Source: Prochlorococcus sp. AG-347-L02
Lineage (GTDB): Bacteria > Cyanobacteriota > Cyanobacteriia > PCC-6307 > Cyanobiaceae
Length of the DNA stretch: 64,000 nt
Reading direction: 5' to 3'
Assembly: GCA_003281255.1 (NCBI GenBank)
Contig: QCCL01000004.1
Span: forward strand, 1 to 64,000
Made by a program: the position numbers and the translations under genes. The notes beneath the pieces were generated by a model, which saw nothing but the letters and a program-made list of their open reading frames with translations, had not been told where the DNA came from and made no database searches. Each line of letters begins with the position of its first letter. The first letter of the stretch is position 1. This document shows, in pieces, positions 19,593 through 28,088 of this stretch.

Positions 19593-20204
19593 TTATCTAT
19601 ATAAATTTTCTCTAAGCCATGGCAAACTTAATCCCATTACATTACTGAAGCAACCCTCTATTTTTTCTATATATTTACCGCCTATACCCTCCAAGGCAAA
19701 TCCTCCGGCGCAGTATAAAGGTTCATTTGAATCTATATAACTCTTGATTTCCCAATCTTCCAAATTAGAAAAATAAACTTTTGAACTTACCGTTTTTTTT
19801 ATTATTTCAGTGATTTTAAAAATTTTGGAAGTTGAATCAAAATTCCCAATTATTAGAGTATGACCAGTATGTAAAAATCCAAATTCTCCAGACATTTTTT
19901 TCCATCTAATAAATGCCTCCTCTTTATTAGATGGTTTTCCATAAGCTTCTCCTTTAAATTCAAAAATTGAATCGCACCCAAGTATTTGCAAAGGACCACA
20001 CTTAAATTCTTCGGTCAATGATATGTTTTGAATATTTTCAGATAAACAATTAGCCTTTTGAAAAGATAATTCCAAAGCTAAATTAAATATATTCTTTTCT
20101 TTAATAGTATTTTCATCAAAGTCACTTGATATTTGAATAAATTGAATTTGACAATTTTCTAGTAATTTCTTTCTAGATTGAGAAGCAGAGGCTAGAATTA
20201 ACAC
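19593..20204 (-). CDS. maf: Maf-type nucleotide pyrophosphatase
   Basis: House-cleaning nucleotide pyrophosphatase of the Maf/HAM1 fold, thought to remove noncanonical nucleotides. It has 203 residues. The N-terminal signature [14 protein letters not shown], the [16 protein letters not shown] segment and the C-terminal [16 protein letters not shown] with GLSLPWL all fit the family. It is convergent with psbC, whose terminator lies between them. Confidence 0.92.
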   Translation of the reverse strand: MLILASASQSRKKLLENCQIQFIQISSDFDENTIKEKNIFNLALELSFQKANCLSENIQNISLTEEFKCGPLQILGCDSIFEFKGEAYGKPSNKEEAFIRWKKMSGEFGFLHTGHTLIIGNFDSTSKIFKITEIIKKTVSSKVYFSNLEDWEIKSYIDSNEPLYCAGGFALEGIGGKYIEKIEGCFSNVMGLSLPWLRENLYR

Positions 20205-20270
20205 AAATTTTTTACCAAATTATAATTCAATTTAATAATTAATAAATTTTAAAATTAATATAAATTACTA

Positions 20271-21800
20271 ATGGAGTTAGAAGCAAAATCACATGAAATA
20301 AAGAAACCAATAATGGTCCTTGGCACTTCCAGTGGAGCAGGGAAATCGTTAACTGTTACTGCTATTTGCAGGATTCTTAAAAATTTAGGAGAAGAACCAA
20401 TACCTTTTAAAGGACAAAATATGAGTAACAATGCTTGGGTTGATTGGGAAGGTGGAGAGATGGCATATTCACAAGCACTTCAAGCTTTTGCTTGTGGTAT
20501 TAATCCCTCTGCAGAGATGAATCCAATTTTATTAAAACCACAAGGAAACTCAACAAGCGAGGTAATTCACCTTGGCAAAAGCATAGGGACCACAACCGCA
20601 AAAAATTACTATAAAGATTGGTTTTCCCCTGGCTGGGAAGTAATTAAAAAAAGTTTAAAGTCTATTTATAAAAGGAATCCAAATTGCCGTTTAATTATCG
20701 AAGGGGCTGGGAGTCCGGTAGAGATGAATTTAATTCATAGAGATCTGACTAATTTAAGAGTTGCTAAATATTTAGATGCAAATTGCATTTTGGTTACTGA
20801 TATTGAAAGGGGAGGCGTATTTGCACAAATAATTGGCACTCTTGAATTAATGAAGCCTGAAGAAAAGAAGCTTATTAAGGGAATTATTATAAATAGATTC
20901 AGAGGAGACCTTTCATTATTTGAAGACGGGAAAAAGTGGATAGAGAATGAAACTCAAATCCCTGTTATTGGAATTATTCCATGGTTAAATGATTCATTTC
21001 CTCCAGAGGACTCTTTAGATTTACTTGAAAGAAAATCCCATTTTAATAATCCTGAATTAAAAATTGGAATTGTAAAGTTACCCTCTATAAGCAATTTTTC
21101 AGATTTTGACCCTCTAGAAAATGAAGAAACAATATTAATTGAATGGATTAGAGAATCACAAAACCTAAGTAAGTATGACTTCATTATTCTGCCGGGCAGT
21201 AAACAAACGATTAAAGATCAAATATTTCTTGAAAATTCTGGCTTATCTGAAGACATAAGGGAATATTCAAATAACAAAGGAAATATAATTGGAATATGTG
21301 GAGGTTTACAAATGTTAGGAACTACACTTGAAGATCCTTATTTTAAAGAGGGTTCCAAAAATTATTCTGAACAAAAAATTAAAGGGATCGGATTACTACC
21401 ATTAAAAACGACTTTTTTTAAAAAAAAATTAACACGTCAAATCAACTCTGAATCTATATGGCCATGCCAATCAGAAATTAATGGATTTGAAATTCATAAT
21501 GGTCAAACTGTATTGGATGATATTCAAAGTTCATTAAAGATTAAACCTATTTTTAAAGATTTAGATCTAGGTTGGTACAAAGATAATAATCAAGGCGGAA
21601 CTATTGCAGGAACATACATTCATGGGATCTTTGAAAATGACAGTTGGAGAGAGCAATATATTAATTTAATAAGGAAGAGTAAAAATCTACCAATATTAAA
21701 TAAAAAATCAATATCTTATAAAGAAAAGAGACAATCCATTATTAATAATCTTGCTGATGAATTCCACAAACATTTAAATCTCAAGTCATTTTTAAGTTGA
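20271..21800 (+). CDS. cobQ: Cobyric acid synthase
   Basis: Glutamine-dependent amidation of side chains b, d, e and g of the corrin ring, part of (pseudo)cobalamin biosynthesis. The 509 residues hold an N-terminal ATPase domain with VLGTSSGAGKSLTVTA and KGQNMSNNAWV, and a C-terminal glutamine amidotransferase domain with the nucleophile in GICGGLQMLG (about residue 345) and the partner histidine in TYIHGIFEND. The downstream ferredoxin gene begins inside its stop codon. Confidence 0.96.
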   Translation: MELEAKSHEIKKPIMVLGTSSGAGKSLTVTAICRILKNLGEEPIPFKGQNMSNNAWVDWEGGEMAYSQALQAFACGINPSAEMNPILLKPQGNSTSEVIHLGKSIGTTTAKNYYKDWFSPGWEVIKKSLKSIYKRNPNCRLIIEGAGSPVEMNLIHRDLTNLRVAKYLDANCILVTDIERGGVFAQIIGTLELMKPEEKKLIKGIIINRFRGDLSLFEDGKKWIENETQIPVIGIIPWLNDSFPPEDSLDLLERKSHFNNPELKIGIVKLPSISNFSDFDPLENEETILIEWIRESQNLSKYDFIILPGSKQTIKDQIFLENSGLSEDIREYSNNKGNIIGICGGLQMLGTTLEDPYFKEGSKNYSEQKIKGIGLLPLKTTFFKKKLTRQINSESIWPCQSEINGFEIHNGQTVLDDIQSSLKIKPIFKDLDLGWYKDNNQGGTIAGTYIHGIFENDSWREQYINLIRKSKNLPILNKKSISYKEKRQSIINNLADEFHKHLNLKSFLS

Positions 21801-22057
21801 AAGAAAAAAATATAAAAGTAATATGGCCAAACAATAAAGAAACATTTGTTTCTGAGGGAGATGACTGGTTTTCTTCTGCTAAAAAAGCAGGTTTAGAGAT
21901 ACCTACTGGATGCCTTACAGGAAGTTGTGGAGCCTGTGAAATAGATGTAAATGGTGAGACAGTAAGAGCTTGTATCAGTGAAATTAAAAATAAAAAAAAA
22001 TGTGCTTTAGAGGTTTCTTTAACTTCAGACCCCTTTTGGGAAAATAAGTTTCACTAA
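21797..22057 (+). CDS. Small [2Fe-2S] ferredoxin
   Basis: An 86-residue ferredoxin starting with TTG that overlaps the cobQ stop (TTGA). The cluster ligands are C-x4-C-x2-C-x11-C (CLTGSCGAC, then RAC), the spacing of the succinate dehydrogenase iron-sulfur subunit rather than the x29 spacing of photosynthetic plant-type ferredoxins. The tight coupling to cobQ hints at a role near cobalamin chemistry, but that is inference. Confidence 0.85.
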   Translation: MKEKNIKVIWPNNKETFVSEGDDWFSSAKKAGLEIPTGCLTGSCGACEIDVNGETVRACISEIKNKKKCALEVSLTSDPFWENKFH

Positions 22058-22617
22058 ACATTACCAATTATTAGATAAAGGAAAAAATAGTAAAAAAATG
22101 ATCCTAAAAATGTGTTTATAAGAATAACCTTTTTTTTGATTTTTGACGAGGCAATAATATAGCTGCCCAAAACATGAGGTAGGATTGGGAAAGATCTTAT
22201 GACTAAAATATAAAAAGGTTTAAAAGTTATATTTTCAAAAAGTTTATAAAGATTATTTTTTTCTGGTTTTTTTAAAAATAATATATTTCTAGAAAATTTT
22301 AATTTAATTTTTCTCAAAATAAGAACTTGAATTACACTTAAAATTGTTAAAGCAGGAGAAAAAAATAAAACATAATTTAACCCAAAAATCTTTATTAAGA
22401 TAAAGTCAAAAATAATTGCTAATGGAAGCCCTAAAAATATAGAAACTATATTTAAAGCAATCAAATAATTGTATTGAATATTATTAAATAAGGACTCAAG
22501 ATCATAGTTATATTTAAATATTAGAGCAAAAAAATAGACCGCTAGATAGGTAAAAAATATTTTAAAAATTGCTGATTTAAAATTTAAACCTTTTCTATTC
22601 ATATAATTGAAGATCAC
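22054..22617 (-). CDS. VTT/DedA-like membrane protein
   Basis: A very hydrophobic 187-residue protein with about five predicted membrane segments. The region FKPFYILVIRSFPILPHVLGSYIIASSKI resembles the central R-x-x-P motif of the TVP38/TMEM64 (VTT, SNARE-associated) family, and the segment with PLAIIFDFILIKIFGLNY fits the family's first half. The function of these proteins is lipid or ion related and not settled. It overlaps the ferredoxin end by 4 bases, convergently. Confidence 0.65.
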   Translation of the reverse strand: MIFNYMNRKGLNFKSAIFKIFFTYLAVYFFALIFKYNYDLESLFNNIQYNYLIALNIVSIFLGLPLAIIFDFILIKIFGLNYVLFFSPALTILSVIQVLILRKIKLKFSRNILFLKKPEKNNLYKLFENITFKPFYILVIRSFPILPHVLGSYIIASSKIKKKVILINTFLGSFFYYFFLYLIIGNV

Positions 22618-22784
22618 AAATGGTTATCTTAAACGGAAAGGGTTAAATCACATCTATTCCCACATGGCAATTATAAAATCAAACTGAAAATATTTAGAAA
22701 GTAAATTTTCATATCAACTAACAAATTATTTTATGGGTAATAATAAGGAAGATACTGGAAAGTGAATAAAAGCAAAGAATTTGC

Positions 22785-22811
22785 AAAAAAAGACCCCTGA
22801 TAATGGGGTCT
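22785..22811 (-). terminator. Rho-independent terminator of the Yfr2-like RNA
   Basis: Read on the minus strand, AGACCCC-ATTATCA-GGGGTCT is a perfect 7-bp stem followed by seven T (forward strand: seven A at 22785-22791). The T-run lies on the minus side only, so this ends a minus-strand transcript rather than one arriving from cobQ. Confidence 0.85.
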
Positions 22812-22872
22812 TTTATGGCTTTACTAAATCAAGTGTTTCCTTGTTTCCACTGATTTAGTAAAACTGCTCCTT
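22785..22872 (-). ncRNA. yfr2: Yfr2-family (Cyano-1 motif) small RNA
   Basis: On the minus strand a 12-bp stem, TTTACTAAATCA paired with TGATTTAGTAAA and extended by GTG/CAC, encloses a loop containing GGAAACA twice, one base apart. The tandem GGAAACA in a conserved loop is the hallmark I know for the Yfr2-Yfr5 RNAs of marine cyanobacteria. The RNA ends at a strong terminator. The 5' end is estimated from a TAAATA -10 element at 22879-22884, giving about 88 nt, close to the published size range of that family. Function of the family is not settled. It lies upstream of, and opposite in strand to, the surface-sugar cassette. Confidence 0.8.
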
Positions 22873-23016
22873 CACACATATTTAAAGTACGCCATTAAAT
22901 TCTTTTTCGTGGAAGTGTTGAATAGAATGTTACTTAACTATCACATGTGTCAGTTTCTAATTTTATTAATTGATTTCAAATTAAATTTTATTTACTACTA
23001 GAGTATTGTTCCTCAT

Positions 23017-23026
23017 TTGGTATACT
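23017..23026 (+). promoter_or_regulatory. Possible extended -10 promoter of the neuB-like operon
   Basis: TGGTATACT, an extended -10 pattern (TG-n-TATACT), lies about 28 bases before the ATG of the neuB-like gene. No convincing -35 box at normal spacing was found. The remaining stretch between 22884 and 23017 is AT-rich and I see no gene in it. Confidence 0.35.
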
Positions 23027-23053
23027 TAAACTTACGAATATCTTATAAATAAT

Positions 23054-23935
23054 ATGGTTGTAAAACGACCAAAAGATTTTTCTCAAATGAGTAGTGATAA
23101 ATATATTTATATCATTGCTGAAATTGGTATTAATCATAACGGTTCACTTGATACTGCTAAAGAATTAATTGATGAAGCTTGCGATATTGGATGTGATGCA
23201 GTCAAATTTCAAAAAAGAACTATTGATATTGTTTATTCACAAGATACTTTAAATCAACCAAGAAAAAGTCCTTGGGGGAATACCCAAAGAGAGCAAAAAG
23301 AAGGTTTAGAGTTTTCTATTGATCAATATGATGAAATTAATTCTTACTGCAATTCAAAAAACATAGATTGGTTCGCATCTTCGTGGGATAACGAGAGTCA
23401 AAAATTAATGAGAAAATATAATTTTCCATTTAATAAAATAGCGTCAGCAATGGCTATTAATAAAGAATTTGTTGAATTAGTTGCTTCTGAAAAAAAACCC
23501 ACTTTTGCATCAACAGGCATGACAAATCTAAAAGATATTGATTCTATTATTGCAATTTTCGAAAAATATGAATGCCCCTTAATGTTAATGCATACGGTTA
23601 GTACATATCCATCAGAATTACATCATTTAAATTTGAAATGTATTAATACTCTTCGTGAAAGATATAACTACCCTGTTGGATATAGTGGTCATGAAGCTTC
23701 TGTATCACCCTCAGTTATTGCAGCAACATTAGGTGCATCAGCAATAGAAAGACACATTACACTTGATAGAGCAATGTATGGCAGTGATCAAGCAGCATCT
23801 CTTCAGCCTGAAGGATTTAGACAACTTAATAGGATATTAAGAACGGTGCCTAGCATCTTAGGAGATGGTGAGAAAAGGATCCTAAAAGAGGAAGAATTGA
23901 TTGCTAGTAAATTAAGGTATTGGCTAGATAAATGA
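23054..23935 (+). CDS. neuB: NeuB-like sialic acid synthase without SAF domain
   Basis: Predicted to condense phosphoenolpyruvate with a sugar to make a nonulosonic or related ulosonic acid. The TIM-barrel core is clear: AEIGINHNGSLDTAKELID, CDAVKFQKR, the STGMTN strand, MHTVSTYPS, GYSGHE and ASAIERHITLDR. The protein has 293 residues and ends where the barrel ends; the C-terminal SAF (antifreeze-like) domain of standard NeuB/PseI/LegI, which reaches the partner's active site, is missing. It overlaps the HAD-SIS gene by ATGA. The substrate cannot be read from sequence. Confidence 0.85.
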   Translation: MVVKRPKDFSQMSSDKYIYIIAEIGINHNGSLDTAKELIDEACDIGCDAVKFQKRTIDIVYSQDTLNQPRKSPWGNTQREQKEGLEFSIDQYDEINSYCNSKNIDWFASSWDNESQKLMRKYNFPFNKIASAMAINKEFVELVASEKKPTFASTGMTNLKDIDSIIAIFEKYECPLMLMHTVSTYPSELHHLNLKCINTLRERYNYPVGYSGHEASVSPSVIAATLGASAIERHITLDRAMYGSDQAASLQPEGFRQLNRILRTVPSILGDGEKRILKEEELIASKLRYWLDK

Positions 23936-24843
23936 AAACTTACGTTTTTGATATAGACGGTACCATATGTACTAATACAAATGGAAATTATGAAGAGGCT
24001 AAACCATATAAAGAAAGAATTAAATTTGTTAATAAGCTTTTTGATGAAGGGAATAAAATTAAATACTTTACTGCAAGAGGTTCTTCAACAGGAATTAATT
24101 GGTATGAAATAACTAAAAAACAACTTAATTCCTGGCATGCTAAATTCCATGAATTAATAATGCAAAAACCCGAAGGGGATATATATATTGATGACAAAGC
24201 TTTTAACTGCAATAAATGGATTTTTCCTTATTTTGACAGTGAAATCACACAAGAAAGCAATAATCAAGAGTTTATTTTTAGAAGGCCTATTTTTGAACAT
24301 TTGGAGACACTTAATAAATTAATTACTGATGAAGATATTGCTATTAAGTTGAAAAAACTTTGTACCCAAGTAAAAGATACCTTTAAAAATCAAGGTAAAA
24401 TAATATTTGCTGGTAATGGAGGAAGTTTTGCTGATTCTCAACATTTAGCTGCAGAGTTTGTCTGCAAGTTTAATTCTGATAGAGTACCTTTACCTGCCAT
24501 TTCTCTAGGAACAAACAGTAGTAATCTAACCGCTATAGGTAATGATTATGGATATGAATATATTTTTTCAAGAGAGTTAAAAGCTATTGGAACTCAAAAA
24601 GATATTGTGATAGCTTTTTCAACTAGTGGGAATAGTAAAAATATAATTAATCTTATTAATCAGGCAGATGCTTTAACAATTCCTTTTTATATATTTACTG
24701 GTAAAACTGGAGGATTTTTGAAAAAATATGATCAATCATTAATAAAAGTTCCTTCTGAGAATACAGCTATTATTCAACAAATTCATATTATGCTTGGACA
24801 TTTAATATGTACTAATACTGAACAAGATTTTATTAAAAATTAA
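23932..24843 (+). CDS. HAD phosphatase fused to GmhA-type phosphosugar isomerase
   Basis: A 303-residue fusion. Residues 1 to about 100 are a small HAD-like domain of the capsule-biosynthesis type (DIDGTIC at the start, TARG, YIDDKAF). Residues about 120-303 are a SIS domain of the phosphoheptose isomerase class (GNGGSFADSQHLAAEFVCKF, SLGTNSSNLTAIGNDYGYE, TSGNSKNI, and IQQIHIMLGHLIC with the expected catalytic histidine). GmhA converts sedoheptulose 7-phosphate to glycero-manno-heptose 7-phosphate. Fusion to a phosphatase suggests isomerisation followed by dephosphorylation, feeding the NeuB-like enzyme whose gene it overlaps. Domain calls are firm; substrate is inference. Confidence 0.85.
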   Translation: MKTYVFDIDGTICTNTNGNYEEAKPYKERIKFVNKLFDEGNKIKYFTARGSSTGINWYEITKKQLNSWHAKFHELIMQKPEGDIYIDDKAFNCNKWIFPYFDSEITQESNNQEFIFRRPIFEHLETLNKLITDEDIAIKLKKLCTQVKDTFKNQGKIIFAGNGGSFADSQHLAAEFVCKFNSDRVPLPAISLGTNSSNLTAIGNDYGYEYIFSRELKAIGTQKDIVIAFSTSGNSKNIINLINQADALTIPFYIFTGKTGGFLKKYDQSLIKVPSENTAIIQQIHIMLGHLICTNTEQDFIKN

Positions 24844-24847
24844 ATAT

Positions 24848-25681
24848 TTACCAAATTGACCTACCTCCATCCATTACTAAATTGTGACCATTCATATAAG
24901 AGGAAGCATCGGAACATAAAAATTGAACAGCAGCTCTATATTCATCTTTTCTAGCCATTCTTCCAAGGGGTATTAATGATGAAATTTTTTGTAAAAATTC
25001 TTCAGGCTGATCATTAAAAACACCACCAGGTGAAAGAGAATTACACCTAATATTTTTTCCAATCCAGTAAGTAGCAAGATATCGCGTTAATCCAATTAAT
25101 CCAGATTTGATAACTGAATAGGTTATAGGTTTTACTGGCTGCTTTTCATCACTTAAGCCTTCTTTTTTGTAAAGTCTTTGATCAGGAGCAATTACTGATA
25201 AGTCTGATGCAATATTTAAGATGCAGCCTCCCCCAGACGAATTTGCCATCGTAGTACCAAAAACTTGACTACAAAGAAATGCTCCAGTCAAGCCTACTGA
25301 TATCTCTAAATTCCATTTTTCTAAAGAAAAGTTTTCTAACCTAGAGGAGGATTCTAGTTGATTATTTTTTTCAAATTTAGGATTTAACGCTGCATTATTA
25401 ATGAGTATATCTAAATTAATATTTTCCTTAATTAATAGATCATTCAAATCAACTATTGATTTTTTTGAACATACATTTAATTCATGTATGAAAATTTTTG
25501 ATTTTGAGAATTTTTTCTTTAAATGATTTTGAACTTCATTCAATTTTTTTGAATCAATATCTGTTAAAACTAAATTACAATTGCATTCAAGCAACGCAGT
25601 AGCATGTTCTATACCTAATAAACCTGCAGCGCCAGTAATCAATGCTGTCTTATTATCTAATTTAAAAGATCCACTTAGCAC
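24848..25681 (-). CDS. PtmA-like short-chain dehydrogenase
   Basis: A 277-residue SDR. NAD(P)-binding loop TGAAGLLGIEHATALL, the NNAALNP segment, catalytic serine region NIASDLSVIAP, Y-x3-K as YSVIKSG, and a C-terminal DGGRSIW. The long insertion after SVIAPDQRLY and the motif SLSPGGVFNDQPEEFL resemble PtmA oxidoreductases of flagellin-sugar (legionaminic-type) loci more than ordinary fatty-acid SDRs. It is the only minus-strand gene in the cassette, with its stop 4 bases from that of the HAD-SIS gene. Confidence 0.8.
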   Translation of the reverse strand: MLSGSFKLDNKTALITGAAGLLGIEHATALLECNCNLVLTDIDSKKLNEVQNHLKKKFSKSKIFIHELNVCSKKSIVDLNDLLIKENINLDILINNAALNPKFEKNNQLESSSRLENFSLEKWNLEISVGLTGAFLCSQVFGTTMANSSGGGCILNIASDLSVIAPDQRLYKKEGLSDEKQPVKPITYSVIKSGLIGLTRYLATYWIGKNIRCNSLSPGGVFNDQPEEFLQKISSLIPLGRMARKDEYRAAVQFLCSDASSYMNGHNLVMDGGRSIW

Positions 25682-25789
25682 TCTAATAATTAATAATTCA
25701 AATAATTATATCCTATTCCAATATTTCTCCATTTAATTCATTGTCTTAATCATGGTAGGGTTATTTTAAACTTAATAAAATATTTTTAA

Positions 25790-26497
25790 ATGGAAGATTC
25801 AAATAATTTAAATATAGTGGGAATCATTCCAGCTAGGGGAGGCTCAAAAGGTATACCAAATAAAAACATCATAGATATTTGTGGTCACCCACTAATAAGT
25901 TGGTCAATAAATCAATCAATATCAGCTAATTCAATAACATCAACTTGGGTAACTTCTGATGATATTAAAATATTAGATATTTCAAAGCAATATGGTGCAA
26001 ATACTATTAAAAGACCTAAGAGTATTTCATCAGACAATTGTTCATCAGAATCAGCTTGGATTCATGCTCTAGAGCATATTAATTCGCTTGATATCAAACC
26101 TGATCTTGTTGTAGGTATGCAATGTACTTCCCCTATTAGAGAATCTCATGATTTAGATCAAGCAATTAATTATTTTTTAAAAAACAAATATGATTCTCTT
26201 CTGAGTACAGTTCAGGTTGAAGATTATTTTACATGGGAACTTAATAAAGATTCAATTTCTTTGCCTTTAAATCATGATGTAAATAAAAGAAAGCCTAGAC
26301 AAAAAATAAAAAAAACTTTTTTAGAAAATGGTTCATTTTATATATTTAAACCTGATTTGATAAAAAAAAGTAGAAATAGATTAATTGGTAAAATTGGTAT
26401 GTATGTGATGGCCAAGCATAAGGCATTTCAAATTGATAACAGGGAGGATATCAAGATTTGTTCAGCCATTATTAAAGAATACGGGATTACTCAATGA
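25790..26497 (+). CDS. neuA: Acylneuraminate-type cytidylyltransferase
   Basis: Transfers CMP from CTP to an acidic ulosonic sugar. The 235 residues contain the nucleotide-binding signature IIPARGGSKGIPNKNI, HPLISWSI, VTSDDIKILDIS, the QCTSPIRES strand and FLENGSFYIF. All match the NeuA/LegF/PseF/PtmB family. Its start is 108 bases upstream-divergent from the PtmA-like gene, and it overlaps the next SDR by ATGA, so it leads a four-gene unit. Confidence 0.92.
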   Translation: MEDSNNLNIVGIIPARGGSKGIPNKNIIDICGHPLISWSINQSISANSITSTWVTSDDIKILDISKQYGANTIKRPKSISSDNCSSESAWIHALEHINSLDIKPDLVVGMQCTSPIRESHDLDQAINYFLKNKYDSLLSTVQVEDYFTWELNKDSISLPLNHDVNKRKPRQKIKKTFLENGSFYIFKPDLIKKSRNRLIGKIGMYVMAKHKAFQIDNREDIKICSAIIKEYGITQ

Positions 26498-27252
26498 CTT
26501 TTTTATCTAAAAATTTATTCAATATAGAAAATAATAATGTAATAATCACTGGTACATCAAGAGGTATAGGCCAAACTTTAGCGAAAGGTTTTCTTGACTC
26601 AGGAGCTAATGTATTTGGACTATCAAGAACTAATTCTGAATTACTAAAAAAGTATCCAAGATTTAAACATTTAGAAATTGATTTAATGGATAAAAATAAA
26701 ATTTCAGATTTAATAAATGATATTGGGAATAAAACACAAAATATAAATACTTTGATTAATTGTGCGGGTGTTTCTGAACCAATGGAAGAGTATGATCTGA
26801 ATAGAAATTCATTCAAAAATACTTTAGATATAAATTTGATTTCAGTTTTTTATTTGAGTAATGAAGTTGTCAAATTTATGAAAAAGGAAAAATACCCATC
26901 AATAATTAATGTCACAAGTATTGGAAGTTCTTTAGGATTCCCTTCTAATCCAGCTTATATATCATCAAAAGCTGCCTTGTCTGGACTTACAAGATCATTA
27001 GCAATTGATTTTTCAAAATATCAAGTAAGAGTAAATAATTTAGTTCCAGGATATTTTCTTACTGAAATGACAAGAAAAAGTTATGAGGACGAAAACAAAA
27101 GACAAGCTAGATCTTCACGTACAGTTTTGTCTAGATGGGGAGATCCTAAAGAATTAATTGGACCCGCAATATTTCTTGCTTCTGAGGCAAGTTCATATAT
27201 GACAGGAATAGATCTTATAGTAGATGGTGGTTGGAGTATTAAAGGATTATGA
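26494..27252 (+). CDS. Short-chain dehydrogenase/reductase
   Basis: A 252-residue SDR with cofactor loop TGTSRGIGQTLAKGF, NCAGVSEP, serine region NVTSIGSS, catalytic YISSKAALSGLTRSLA, and C-terminal DLIVDGGWSIKGL. It overlaps neuA at its start and the TIM-barrel gene at its end (both ATGA), so it is translationally coupled to both. Resembles 3-ketoacyl-reductase or gluconate dehydrogenase types; in this context it probably modifies a sugar intermediate. Confidence 0.88.
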   Translation: MTFLSKNLFNIENNNVIITGTSRGIGQTLAKGFLDSGANVFGLSRTNSELLKKYPRFKHLEIDLMDKNKISDLINDIGNKTQNINTLINCAGVSEPMEEYDLNRNSFKNTLDINLISVFYLSNEVVKFMKKEKYPSIINVTSIGSSLGFPSNPAYISSKAALSGLTRSLAIDFSKYQVRVNNLVPGYFLTEMTRKSYEDENKRQARSSRTVLSRWGDPKELIGPAIFLASEASSYMTGIDLIVDGGWSIKGL

Positions 27253-28076
27253 ATAAAATCGGATTTATGCAAGGAAGATTATCAAACTTGGTCAATAATC
27301 AAATCCAAGCATTCCCTTTTGAAGATTGGACATATGAATTTGAACTAGCAAAAAAAATAGGATTCGATTGCATGGAATGGACATTGGATTATCCTAATTT
27401 GCATAGTAACCCTTTATTGATTCCTGAAAAAAAGAAAGAAATAGAATTACTCTCTAAATCTAACAATATTGAAATACAATCTATAACTTTAGATTGTTGC
27501 ATGCAAAGACCATTTTGGAAGGAGCGAGATACTGAGATAAGAAACAAATTGATTGAAGATTTTAAATTAATTATAAATTCTTCAATAATAAATGGAATTA
27601 AATTACTTGTTTTACCTTTAGTAGATAATGGTTCAATAAATAATTTACAAGATGGAAAATTATTGATAAAAATTTTAAATTCCTTAGAGTTAGATCTTAA
27701 AAAAAATAATATTATGATTGCATTTGAGTCTGATTATGCTCCATCAAATCTTTTAGATTTTATTAATCAATTTGATAAAATTTCATATGGGATAAATTAT
27801 GACATTGGAAATAGTGCATCATTGGGATTTGATACGGAAAAGGAGTTAGATCTTTATGGCGATAGGATTATAAATGTTCATGTTAAAGATAGAGTTTTAA
27901 ATGGAAACACAGTAAGACTTGGTAAAGGTAATGCTGATTTCGAAAAAGTTTTTCAAGGTCTAAGTTATATTAATTATCAAGAAAACTTTATTTTGCAAAC
28001 AGCAAGATCAATTGATAACAATCATTTTGGAGAATTAGAAATTAATTATAATTTTCTAAAAAAATATATTTTTTAA
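27249..28076 (+). CDS. Sugar phosphate isomerase/epimerase (AP endonuclease 2 fold)
   Basis: A 275-residue TIM-barrel protein of the xylose isomerase-like group: IGFMQGRLSN at the start, CMEWTLDYPN, the metal-ligand style glutamates in IAFESDY, and GINYDIGNSAS, INVHVKDR. Such proteins isomerise or epimerise sugars or dehydrated sugar acids. It is coupled by ATGA to the preceding SDR, and the next SDR begins 12 bases downstream. Confidence 0.82.
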   Translation: MNKIGFMQGRLSNLVNNQIQAFPFEDWTYEFELAKKIGFDCMEWTLDYPNLHSNPLLIPEKKKEIELLSKSNNIEIQSITLDCCMQRPFWKERDTEIRNKLIEDFKLIINSSIINGIKLLVLPLVDNGSINNLQDGKLLIKILNSLELDLKKNNIMIAFESDYAPSNLLDFINQFDKISYGINYDIGNSASLGFDTEKELDLYGDRIINVHVKDRVLNGNTVRLGKGNADFEKVFQGLSYINYQENFILQTARSIDNNHFGELEINYNFLKKYIF

Positions 28077-28088
28077 GATTTTCACATT

